Of a DNA stretch of 43,942 bases, positions 36,275-43,942 are shown in pieces. This DNA is from an uncultured Verrucomicrobia subdivision 3 bacterium (GTDB lineage Bacteria > Verrucomicrobiota > Verrucomicrobiia > Limisphaerales > UBA11358). Below the pieces are notes generated by a model, which saw only the letters and a list, made by a program, of their open reading frames with translations, was not told the origin of the DNA and made no database searches. The translations under genes and the position numbers were made by a program. Within the stretch, counting starts at the first letter, position 1. Each line of letters opens with the position of its first letter. The stretch covers positions 1-43,942 of the forward strand of contig CAILDU010000148.1 in NCBI GenBank assembly GCA_903833055.1, given 5' to 3'.

Positions 36275-37405
36275 TCAATCCAGCGTCTGGCGATAGCGTT
36301 TGATGCCGATGATCAGCACGACGGTGAGGAACAACGCAATCGGCCACAAGTCCGGCAAGGTTTCTGCCAATCCATTTCCTTTCAGCAAAATCCCGCGCAC
36401 GACGCGCAGAAAATGTGTGAGCGGCAGGCATTCGCCGATGTTCTGCGCCCAGCCGGGCATTCCGCGAAACGGAAACATATAACCGGACAACAACAACGAC
36501 GGCAGAAAAAAGAAGAACGCCATCTGCACCGCTTGCAACTGATTTTTCGCGACCGTCGAAAACGTAATGCCCACCGCGAGATTCGCCACGATGAACAGCA
36601 GCACGAGCAAAAATAATAACGGCACACTGCCGAGCATTGGCACGTTGAATAAAAATTTTGCCGCCAGCAAAACCAGAATCACCTGCACATAGCCGACCAT
36701 GATGTAGGGAATGATTTTACCCACGATGACTTCGCCCGGATGCACGGGCGTGGACAAAAGATTTTCCATCGTCCCGCGCTCGCGTTCGCGCGTGATGGCG
36801 AGGCCGGTAATCATAATCATCGTCATCGTCAACATCACGCCCATGAGTCCGGGCACGATATTGTATTGGCTGATGCTTTCAGGATTGTAATGTTGATGCG
36901 CGACAATGTTGAACGGTGGCGCGGTCGCGCGCAGTTTCGCCAGCGGCCCGAGCAGATCTCGGTTCAGGACGGTCGCGACCAATCCGCTCACCGCCGCCTG
37001 CGCGAAACCGACGGCGGACGGATCGGTCGCATCAGCTTCGAGGAGTAAATCTGGTTTTTCACCGCGCACCAATTTGCGCGAAAAATCCACCGGAATGGTC
37101 ACAGCAAATTGAACTTTGTTTTCCGCGAGCAATTTATTTATTTCCGCCGGACTGCGGGCTTCGCGCACGAGATCGAAATAACTGCTGTTGCGTAAACCCC
37201 ATATAAATGAACGCGAAAACACACTATTATCCGCCGCATAAACCGCCGTCGGCAGATGTTTCGGATTCGAGTTGATGGCGTAACCGAACAAAATCAACTG
37301 GATCATCGGCACGCCGATCATCATGCCGAACGTCAGCCGGTCGCGCCGCATCTGAATAAATTCCTTCAGCACGATGGCAAACAGGCGTTGGAAATTGAAG
37401 CTCAC
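36275..37405 (-). CDS. ABC-2 type transporter permease
   Basis: FAIVLKEFIQMRRDRLTFGMMIGVPMIQLILFGYAINSNP, ITRERERGTMENLLSTPVHPGEVIVGKIIPY. Confidence 0.94.
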   Translation of the reverse strand: MSFNFQRLFAIVLKEFIQMRRDRLTFGMMIGVPMIQLILFGYAINSNPKHLPTAVYAADNSVFSRSFIWGLRNSSYFDLVREARSPAEINKLLAENKVQFAVTIPVDFSRKLVRGEKPDLLLEADATDPSAVGFAQAAVSGLVATVLNRDLLGPLAKLRATAPPFNIVAHQHYNPESISQYNIVPGLMGVMLTMTMIMITGLAITRERERGTMENLLSTPVHPGEVIVGKIIPYIMVGYVQVILVLLAAKFLFNVPMLGSVPLLFLLVLLFIVANLAVGITFSTVAKNQLQAVQMAFFFFLPSLLLSGYMFPFRGMPGWAQNIGECLPLTHFLRVVRGILLKGNGLAETLPDLWPIALFLTVVLIIGIKRYRQTLD

Positions 37406-38322
37406 GAGAAATTGTCCTTCGCCGCTTCCATCAGGCTAATAAAAACATCTTCTAGTCCCGATTCAATTTTCTCCCAGCGTTGCGCACCAGAAACAAATGG
37501 CGACACGCTCGCATTTAATTTTTCCGCATTGCGCCCGCTGACGTGCAGCGTCGTTCCAAACGCGACCACTTGTTCCACGCCCGGCAGCCCGCGAATTTTT
37601 TCCGCGAGCGCCGCCAAATTTTCGCCGGAAATTTCCCACGTCGTCAGCCCGCCGGCTTTCACAACTTCGGCCACCGTGCCGCTTGCGAGCAGATTCCCAT
37701 AGGCGATGTAAGCGAGTCGATTGCACCGCGACGCCTCGTCCATGTAATGCGTCGTGATTAGAAACGTCAATCCCGACGCGGCTAATTTGTGAATCTCGTC
37801 CCAAAAATCGCGCCGCGCTTTCGGGTCAACGCCCGCCGTCGGCTCGTCGAGCAAGAGCAATTGAGGCTCGTGAATCAGACACGCCGCGAGCGCGAGCCGC
37901 TGTTTCCAGCCGCCGGAAAGTGTTCCCGCAAGCTGCTTGCGCCGCTCGACCATGCCGAGCCGCTCCAGGCTTTTTTCCACGGCCATTTTCCGCTGCGGCA
38001 TCATGTAAAGCCGCGCAATGAAATCCAGATTCTCCTCGATGCTCAAATCTTCGTAGAACGAAAATTTCTGGGTCATGTAGCCGACGCGCTTTTTGATTTC
38101 AGCGGACTCGCTGCGAAAATCGAGGCCAAGACATTTTCCCTCGCCGCCATCGGGCGTGAGCAGTCCGCAAAGCATCCGCAAAAAAGTTGTCTTGCCGCTA
38201 CCGTTCGGTCCGAGAAAACCGTAAATCTCGCCGGGACGAACTTGCATCGCGATGTCGTTGACGACCGTGCGCGTCCCGAATTTTTTCGTGACGCCGCGAA
38301 CATCGATGGCGAAAGTTTCCAT
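37402..38322 (-). CDS. ABC transporter ATP-binding protein
   Basis: Walker A GFLGPNGSGKTTFLRML, TLSGGWKQRLALAACLIHEPQLLLLDEPTAGVDPKARRDFW; ATGA overlap with permease. Confidence 0.97.
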   Translation of the reverse strand: METFAIDVRGVTKKFGTRTVVNDIAMQVRPGEIYGFLGPNGSGKTTFLRMLCGLLTPDGGEGKCLGLDFRSESAEIKKRVGYMTQKFSFYEDLSIEENLDFIARLYMMPQRKMAVEKSLERLGMVERRKQLAGTLSGGWKQRLALAACLIHEPQLLLLDEPTAGVDPKARRDFWDEIHKLAASGLTFLITTHYMDEASRCNRLAYIAYGNLLASGTVAEVVKAGGLTTWEISGENLAALAEKIRGLPGVEQVVAFGTTLHVSGRNAEKLNASVSPFVSGAQRWEKIESGLEDVFISLMEAAKDNFS

Positions 38323-38325
38323 GTG

Positions 38326-39069
38326 TCAGACGCCGCGCTGTTCCGGCGGCCAGATGATTTTGTGCTGCTGGATTTGGAATCGCACCGGCAGCGCGTCGGC
38401 AATGATTTTTTCCGCCAAATCTTTGCGCGAAATCGGTGTGAGTCCGGCGGGAACTTTTTTAAGAACTTTGTTTTGCTGTGCGGGCACGAGCGGATGCACC
38501 CACGAAAACAGCAATGGACATAAGCCTTCCAGCTTGTGCGCGACGATTTGCCGCTTCGCCCATTCGTAATCTTCCAGCGTGCCGATGACGAACTTAATTT
38601 CGTCGGTCGGACTTAAATGCGTAATGTTAGCAAAGAGATTTCTTTCAACTTCGCCGCTGCTCGGACATTTCAAATCCATGATGCGCCGGACGCGCGAATC
38701 AATTTTGGAAATGTCATGCGCGCCGCTGGTTTCAATCAAAACCGTGAAGCCGTCGTCGCAAAGTTGTTGCATCAACGGCCAGGAATTTTTTTGCAGCAGC
38801 GGCTCGCCACCCGTTAGTTCCACTAACGGGAGTATTGAGTTTTTAATTTTTAATTTTGAGTTGGAAAATGGTTTCGCCAGTTCGTGAACTTTTTCCAAAA
38901 CTTCCGCGAGCGTTTTCTTTTTGCCTTCCGTAAAAGCGTATGCGGTGTCGCAATACGAGCAGCGCAAATCGCAGGCGGTGAGCCGGATGAAAACGCACGG
39001 CAGGCCGGCAAAGGTGCTTTCACCTTGCAGGCTCAAATAGATTTCGTTGACGACGAGTGTTCCGATCAC
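38326..39069 (-). CDS. queE: 7-carboxy-7-deazaguanine synthase (radical SAM)
   Basis: VNEIYLSLQGESTFAGLPCVFIRLTACDLRCSYCDTAYAF (CxxxCxxC), LVELTGGEPLLQ, MDLKCPSSGE. Confidence 0.94.
   Translation of the reverse strand: MIGTLVVNEIYLSLQGESTFAGLPCVFIRLTACDLRCSYCDTAYAFTEGKKKTLAEVLEKVHELAKPFSNSKLKIKNSILPLVELTGGEPLLQKNSWPLMQQLCDDGFTVLIETSGAHDISKIDSRVRRIMDLKCPSSGEVERNLFANITHLSPTDEIKFVIGTLEDYEWAKRQIVAHKLEGLCPLLFSWVHPLVPAQQNKVLKKVPAGLTPISRKDLAEKIIADALPVRFQIQQHKIIWPPEQRGV
38835..38863 (-). repeat. In-frame AT-rich coding repeat, copy in queE
   Basis: Minus strand CAACTCAAAATTAAAAATTAAAAACTCAA encoding NSKLKIKNS; same core in thiD. Confidence 0.9.
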
Positions 39070-39177
39070 GCGCAGAGTTTAGACCGGCGCGCGGAAAATT
39101 GAAATGCGCTTTGCGCGATGCGGTTGGATTTTTGCGCCGCGATGGATTATTTTTCTGCGAACCATTCAGAAGTTTTG

Positions 39178-40773
39178 ATGAACCGATTGATTTGCCATGC
39201 CGCCGTTCTTGCCGTCGTGCTCACCGGCATTTGCTCCACACACGCGCAGTCGCTCGACCAAATCGGCGTCACGCTGCTGCGGTCGCAGACGACAAACGTG
39301 AACGGCTCGGACATTCGCGTCGCGCAGCCAGAAGCAAATCTTGACGGCGATCCCAGTCATCCCAGCGCATTTGAAGTCAATCCCGCCAACGTCAGCCAAT
39401 CGTCTAGCCGTTTTACTTATGCCTCGTCCGCTGGTTTAGCGAACGCGTATCCCAATCTGGTGGGCACAAATTCATGGCACGCTGACATTGTGGCTGGATT
39501 TTTTTATGGATTGTCCGGCGGCGTGGCAACCAACGTGGCGCATGTGGATAATTTCGACGCGGATTATTTCATCAATTATTACGTCGTCAGCAATCTCGCC
39601 GTGCTGGGTGATTCGGTGGTGAACCAGAGTTTTGCCTGGAGCCTGTCCACCAACATTCCCACGCCAGCTAATTATATTTCCGTCAGCGACCAACGGGACA
39701 TTGATTCAGCCTATGACGACTATGCCAATACCTACGGCACAATGTTCGTCTCGTCGGTGAACAATGGCGGTTTCGTCACTCCGCCCGGCACGGCCTACAA
39801 CAGCATCGGCGTGGCCTGCGCTGGCGCCGCTGATTCCCACTCCAGCGTCGGGCCGACCCTAGACAATGGCCGCTGCAAACCAGACCTCACCGTGCCTGCC
39901 TTTTCGACCAGCTCCGCCACACCCTGCGTTTCCGGCGCAGCGGCGGTGCTGATGCAAGCGGCCTTGCGCGGCGACGGTGGGAGCGACACGAACTCCGCCT
40001 TCGATATGCGGACAATAAAAGCGTTGCTGCTGAACGGTGCGGTGAAACCAGCGGACTGGACGAATTCAAATTCCTCGCCGCTCGATGCGCGCTACGGCGC
40101 GGGCGTGCTGAATGTTTTCAATTCCTACAAACAACTTGCCGGTGGAAAAAATAATTCCAGCGCGACAAATTTTATTTCCATTGGCGCAACGCATTTGCCA
40201 GTTGTGGCGACAAATTTTATTTCCGCCACGAGCGGCTGGAATTTTCAAACCATTTCCAGCACGGCGACGAACGGTGCGGTGAATCATTATTTCTTCAATT
40301 TCACCAATGGTTTTATCACGGCCACGCTCGTTTGGAATCGCCAACTTGCCGAGACCAACATCAATAATCTCGACCTGTTTTTATTCAATGCCGCCAACAG
40401 CAATCTCGTCGCGTGCAGCACCAGCCGTGTGGATAATGTGGAGCACATTTTTTTGCCGAAGCTCGCGGCGGGCAGCTACGATTTGCAAGTTTTGAAAAAC
40501 GGCGGCACAAATGTGGTGAGTAACAACGAGACTTACGCACTTGCGTTTGCCTTTGCACCGACAAAATTAAATCTCACGCGCGCGGGCACGAATGCCGTTT
40601 TGTCGTGGCCGGTTTATCCGGCGGGATTTTGCGTGGAAGCGACGACGAATCTGGCGACGCCGATGTGGAGCACCAATAATTTTTCCGCCACGCTCACGGG
40701 CAGCACGAACATTTTGATAGTGACGATGACGAATGCGGCGCAATTTTTCCGCCTGCGCCAGCCGAATTTTTAA
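39178..40773 (+). CDS. Subtilisin-like (S8) serine peptidase-related secreted protein
   Basis: Signal peptide; SWHADIVAGFFYG, TPPGTAYNSIGVACAGA, GRCKPDLTVPAFSTSSATPCVSGAAAVLMQAAL. Canonical catalytic Asp region not recognised. Confidence 0.75.
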   Translation: MNRLICHAAVLAVVLTGICSTHAQSLDQIGVTLLRSQTTNVNGSDIRVAQPEANLDGDPSHPSAFEVNPANVSQSSSRFTYASSAGLANAYPNLVGTNSWHADIVAGFFYGLSGGVATNVAHVDNFDADYFINYYVVSNLAVLGDSVVNQSFAWSLSTNIPTPANYISVSDQRDIDSAYDDYANTYGTMFVSSVNNGGFVTPPGTAYNSIGVACAGAADSHSSVGPTLDNGRCKPDLTVPAFSTSSATPCVSGAAAVLMQAALRGDGGSDTNSAFDMRTIKALLLNGAVKPADWTNSNSSPLDARYGAGVLNVFNSYKQLAGGKNNSSATNFISIGATHLPVVATNFISATSGWNFQTISSTATNGAVNHYFFNFTNGFITATLVWNRQLAETNINNLDLFLFNAANSNLVACSTSRVDNVEHIFLPKLAAGSYDLQVLKNGGTNVVSNNETYALAFAFAPTKLNLTRAGTNAVLSWPVYPAGFCVEATTNLATPMWSTNNFSATLTGSTNILIVTMTNAAQFFRLRQPNF

Positions 40774-41572
40774 GCTGGCCAAGCGCAAAATATTTTCCAA
40801 TGCGGTAGCTGTCGGCAATCGCCTCCGTGATAAAGTTTTTTCCAATCTCCACCGCGTGCGGCAAATCGTGTCCGAGCGCGAGCGCGGCGCAAATCGCGGC
40901 GGAATAAGTGCAGCCGGTTCCGTGCGTGGAAACGCCTTTGACAAATGGCGCAGACAACAGCAATTCATTTTCGCCATCGAAGAAAACATCAATCGCCATG
41001 CGGGAATTCTTCAAGTGTCCACCTTTAACCAAAACTGCGCAGCCGTAGCGCGCATGAATTTCGCGGGCGACTAAGCGCAAGTCTTCCGGCGACGAAATTT
41101 TTTGTTCTGCGAGAATTTCCGCCTCGTCCAAATTGGGCGTTACGAGCGCGGCGAGCGGCAGCAGTTTTTCTATTAAAACTTTCAGTGCGGCAGGCTGCAA
41201 TAATTTTGCGCCGCTGGTGGAAATCAAAACGGGATCAACAATGAGTTTTGAGTTTTTAATTTTTAATTTTGAGTTGCTGAAAAACTTGGCGACGACGGAA
41301 ATGTTTTGCGCGGAAAACAGCATTCCGGTTTTTACCGCGACTGGATTCAGTTCTTCAAACACGGCTTCGATTTGTTGGCGCAGCATTTTTGGCGAACATG
41401 GTTCGACGGCCAGAACGCGTTTGGGATTTTGCGCGGTGAGGCACGCAATCGCGCTCGTGCCGTGGACGCCGAGCGCGGCGAAAGTTTTCAAGTCAGCTTG
41501 AATTCCCGCGCCGCCGCCGCTGTCGGAGCCGGCGATGGTGAGCGCGACGGGCAAAGTTGTTCTCGTAATCAT
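40694..41572 (-). CDS. thiD: Hydroxymethylpyrimidine/phosphomethylpyrimidine kinase
   Basis: ALTIAGSDSGGGAGIQADLKTFAALGVHGTSAIACLTAQN, VDPVLISTSGAKLL, VSTHGTGCTYSAAICAALALG. Confidence 0.96.
   Translation of the reverse strand: MITRTTLPVALTIAGSDSGGGAGIQADLKTFAALGVHGTSAIACLTAQNPKRVLAVEPCSPKMLRQQIEAVFEELNPVAVKTGMLFSAQNISVVAKFFSNSKLKIKNSKLIVDPVLISTSGAKLLQPAALKVLIEKLLPLAALVTPNLDEAEILAEQKISSPEDLRLVAREIHARYGCAVLVKGGHLKNSRMAIDVFFDGENELLLSAPFVKGVSTHGTGCTYSAAICAALALGHDLPHAVEIGKNFITEAIADSYRIGKYFALGQLKNSAGAGGKIAPHSSSSLSKCSCCP
41247..41275 (-). repeat. In-frame AT-rich coding repeat, copy in thiD
   Basis: Minus strand CAACTCAAAATTAAAAATTAAAAACTCAA encoding NSKLKIKNS. Confidence 0.9.
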
Positions 41573-41590
41573 AATTTGAAACCGTTGGAA

Positions 41591-41688
41591 AAATTTAACG
41601 CAAAGGCGCGGAGAGGCAAAGGCGCAAAGCGGAGATGATTTTATTTTCTTTGCGACTTCGCGCCTCTGCGTCTTGGCGTTAAAAATTT
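41591..41688. repeat. Long imperfect inverted repeat (about 40-bp arms) in the thiD-polX intergenic region
   Basis: Left arm AAATTTAACGCAAAGGCGCGGAGAGGCAAAGGCGCAAAG (41591-41629); right arm CTTTGCGACTTCGCGCCTCTGCGTCTTGGCGTTAAAAATT (41648-41687), largely complementary. Confidence 0.85.
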
Positions 41689-41721
41689 GAACTTTGCGAA
41701 TTGCGCTTCATATTATTTGGC

Positions 41722-43479
41722 ATGGACAAAGACAAAGTTGCCGAGATTTTGACGGAGATTGGAACGCTGCTGGAATTGAAGGGTGAAAATCCGTTCAAGA
41801 CGCGCGCTTATGTGAACGGCGCGCGAACGATTGAGGGTTTGAATGAACCGCTGGCGACGATTGTTGCGGAAAAACGGCTGGGCGAAATCAAGGGCATCGG
41901 CGCGGCGTTGGAACAAAAAATCACGGAGCTGGTCGAGACGGGAAAGTTGAAATACTACGATGAACTCAAGGCTTCCATCGCACCGGGCTTGATTGAGATG
42001 CTGGAAATTTCCGGGCTGGGGCCGAAGAAAATTCAGGCGATGCACAAGCAGCTTGGCGTTGATTCCATTGAGAGACTGGAGGCGGCTTGCAAAGCCGGAA
42101 AAGTGGCGGAGCTAGATGGTTTCGGCGAAAAAACGCAGGCAAATATTTTGGAGGGCATCGCGCGCAAGCGCACTTACGCGAGCAAACATTTGTTGAGCGA
42201 CGCGTGGCTGGCGGCGGAGCCGTTGCTGGAAGATTTGCGATCGCACCCCGATGTGATTCGATGCAGCACGGCGGGCAGTTTGCGGCGGTTCAAGGAAGTC
42301 ATTGGCGACATTGATTTGCTCGCGTCGTCGAAAAATGCGGCGAGCGTGATTGAATTTTTTGTGTCGCAACCGGGCATCGTGAAAATTCTGGCGCGCGGCG
42401 AAACGAAGGCGAGCGTGATTTTGGAAGGCGGCATTCAATGCGATTTGCGCGTGGTGAGCGATGCGGAATTTCCGTTTGCGCTGGCGTATTTTACGGGCAG
42501 CAAGGAGCACAACATCGTAATGCGGCAGCGGGCGATTGCGCGCGGGTTGCGGCTCAACGAATATGGTTTGTTCAAGTCAAAAGAAGAGACGCGTGATGCG
42601 AAACTGCTCGTGTCGTGCAAAACGGAAGAAGACATTTTCGCCAAGCTGGACTTGGCGTTTGTGACGCCGGAGTTGCGCGAAGATCACGGAGAATTTTCGG
42701 CGGCGGAGAAAAATAATTTACCGAAACTGGTGGAGTGGTCGGACTTGAAAGGTGCGCTGCACAATCACTCGAACTGGAGTGACGGGCACAACACGCTGGA
42801 AGAAATCGCGGAGTTCATGGAAAATTTGGGGCTCGCGTATTGGGCGATTACGGATCACTCGAAGGCGTCATTTCAGGCAAATGGTTTGGACGTGAAACGG
42901 GTGCGCGAACAGATTTTGGAAATCAAAAAGTTGAACGAGAAAATCGCAGCGCGCGGGAGTGAGTTCAGATTGTTGACGGGAAGTGAAGTGGACATTTTGA
43001 AAGATGGTTTGGATTTTGAGGATGACGTGCTGGCGGAATTGGAAGTGGTCGTCGCGAGTCTGCACGTTCCAAGCGGCAGCGAGGCGGAGAATACGAAGCG
43101 GCTGATTCGCGCGGCGGAAAATCCGTTCGTCCACATGCTCGGTCATTTGACCGGACGGTTGCTTTTGGAGCGCGAGTCGTATCCGGTGAATGTGCCCGCG
43201 GTGATTGATGCGTGCGCGGCGACGGGGACGTGGATTGAGCTGAACTGCAATCCGTATCGGCTAGATTTGGACTGGCGGCATTGGCCTTACGCGACGAGCA
43301 AGGGCGTGAAATGTGTCTTGAATCCAGACGCGCATCGCAACGCGCACGCGGGATTTTTACGATTGGGCGCGGGCGTGGCGCGCAAGGGTTGGCTGAAAAA
43401 AACGGATGTGGTGAATACGTTGACGCTGGCGAAACTGCGGGAGGCATTGAAACAAAAGCGTTACAAACAGATGGCGTAA
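41722..43479 (+). CDS. polX: DNA polymerase/3'-5' exonuclease PolX (Pol beta + PHP)
   Basis: MDKDKVAEILTEIGTLLELKGENPFKTRAY, HhH motifs, AGSLRRFKEVIGDIDLL, PHP: LKGALHNHSNWSDGHNTLEE, NCNPYRLDLDWRH, LNPDAHRNAHAG. Confidence 0.97.
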   Translation: MDKDKVAEILTEIGTLLELKGENPFKTRAYVNGARTIEGLNEPLATIVAEKRLGEIKGIGAALEQKITELVETGKLKYYDELKASIAPGLIEMLEISGLGPKKIQAMHKQLGVDSIERLEAACKAGKVAELDGFGEKTQANILEGIARKRTYASKHLLSDAWLAAEPLLEDLRSHPDVIRCSTAGSLRRFKEVIGDIDLLASSKNAASVIEFFVSQPGIVKILARGETKASVILEGGIQCDLRVVSDAEFPFALAYFTGSKEHNIVMRQRAIARGLRLNEYGLFKSKEETRDAKLLVSCKTEEDIFAKLDLAFVTPELREDHGEFSAAEKNNLPKLVEWSDLKGALHNHSNWSDGHNTLEEIAEFMENLGLAYWAITDHSKASFQANGLDVKRVREQILEIKKLNEKIAARGSEFRLLTGSEVDILKDGLDFEDDVLAELEVVVASLHVPSGSEAENTKRLIRAAENPFVHMLGHLTGRLLLERESYPVNVPAVIDACAATGTWIELNCNPYRLDLDWRHWPYATSKGVKCVLNPDAHRNAHAGFLRLGAGVARKGWLKKTDVVNTLTLAKLREALKQKRYKQMA

Positions 43480-43640
43480 TGATGTCAATTTCACGAATTT
43501 ATGCACAATAAATGGTGTGTAATTACTGGAAAAATGTTTTGACGGACAACTTGTCAGACTGTTAAATTTCCTTCGCTCTCGGCCATCAGATTTTTTTGAA
43601 TGGGAAGAAGTGTCAGTGGTCAAAGAGCAGTCGTCGTATC

Positions 43641-43942
43641 ATGAAAAGATATTTTGTCTTTGTCGGACTGGCTGCGGGTGCTGCCGGAATGCAATCGGCA
43701 TTCGCCCAAGCGATGGATGCAGGCGCTTCGCCGAAAATTTGGAATATCTCGTCGAACTTGCGCGGCTTCTACGACGACAACTACGCGGTAGCTCATGATA
43801 AACAAGGTAGTTTTGGCTTTGAGCTAAGTCCGTCCATTGGTGCTAATACTTCATTTCAGCAGACTGACATCGGCGTGCGCTACACGTTCGGAATGTATTA
43901 TTACCTGCAACGGGCGCAGAACGGAATTGACCCGCTGGATTA
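43641..43942 (+). CDS. Partial outer-membrane beta-barrel-like protein (runs off right edge)
   Basis: ATG at 43641: MKRYFVFVGLAAGAAGMQSAFAQAMDAGASPKIWNISSNLRGFYDDNYAVAHDKQGSFGFELSPSIGANTSFQQTDIGVRYTFGMYYYLQRAQNGIDPLD...; signal peptide and alternating barrel-like strands. Confidence 0.7.
   Translation, partial: MKRYFVFVGLAAGAAGMQSAFAQAMDAGASPKIWNISSNLRGFYDDNYAVAHDKQGSFGFELSPSIGANTSFQQTDIGVRYTFGMYYYLQRAQNGIDPLD

Noticed and set aside
37789-38523. 244-aa plus-strand ORF
   Set aside because: Antisense to ABC ATPase and queE; no motifs.

Overview
The window looks like a Verrucomicrobiota-type chromosome segment (taxon is an inference from gene content: abundant Ig/LamG proteins, pseudopilin, codon style). 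About 1-14.8 kb is accessory DNA: an AT-rich partial ORF at the left edge, an SRAP/YedK protein, a giant Ig/LamG surface protein, a Y-family polymerase with a tiny coupled partner, a structured-RNA/terminator element in front of a standalone integrase-arm-like mini-ORF operon, an RNase-H-fold (DUF429-like) operon, a DUF4236 protein and a TIGR02450 protein. About 14.9-43.9 kb is mostly core: lspA, rluD, SDR epimerase, amidase, holB, O-antigen ligase-like, aroQ, accB, accC, trxA, class V aminotransferase, opgG/opgH, pseudopilin, NarXL-type two-component system, ABC-2 exporter, queE, subtilase-like protein, thiD, polX and a partial beta-barrel-like ORF. The strongest unexplained signals are: (1) three diverged copies of the rluD 3' coding tail punctuating accessory genes at 16.4-20.1 kb, suggesting gene-3'-end-targeted accretion without a visible integrase; (2) the same ~29-nt AT-rich repeat inserted in frame, same strand, in two unrelated core genes (queE and thiD), encoding NSKLKIKNS in both; (3) an RNA-like element at 9441-9616 whose outer 8-bp helix overlaps the 5' arm of a perfect 10-bp terminator upstream of a coupled two-gene operon of unknown function; (4) a ~40-bp-arm imperfect inverted repeat between thiD and polX. 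No tRNA, rRNA, CRISPR array or transposase was recognised. All homology calls are from reading motifs, not from searches.
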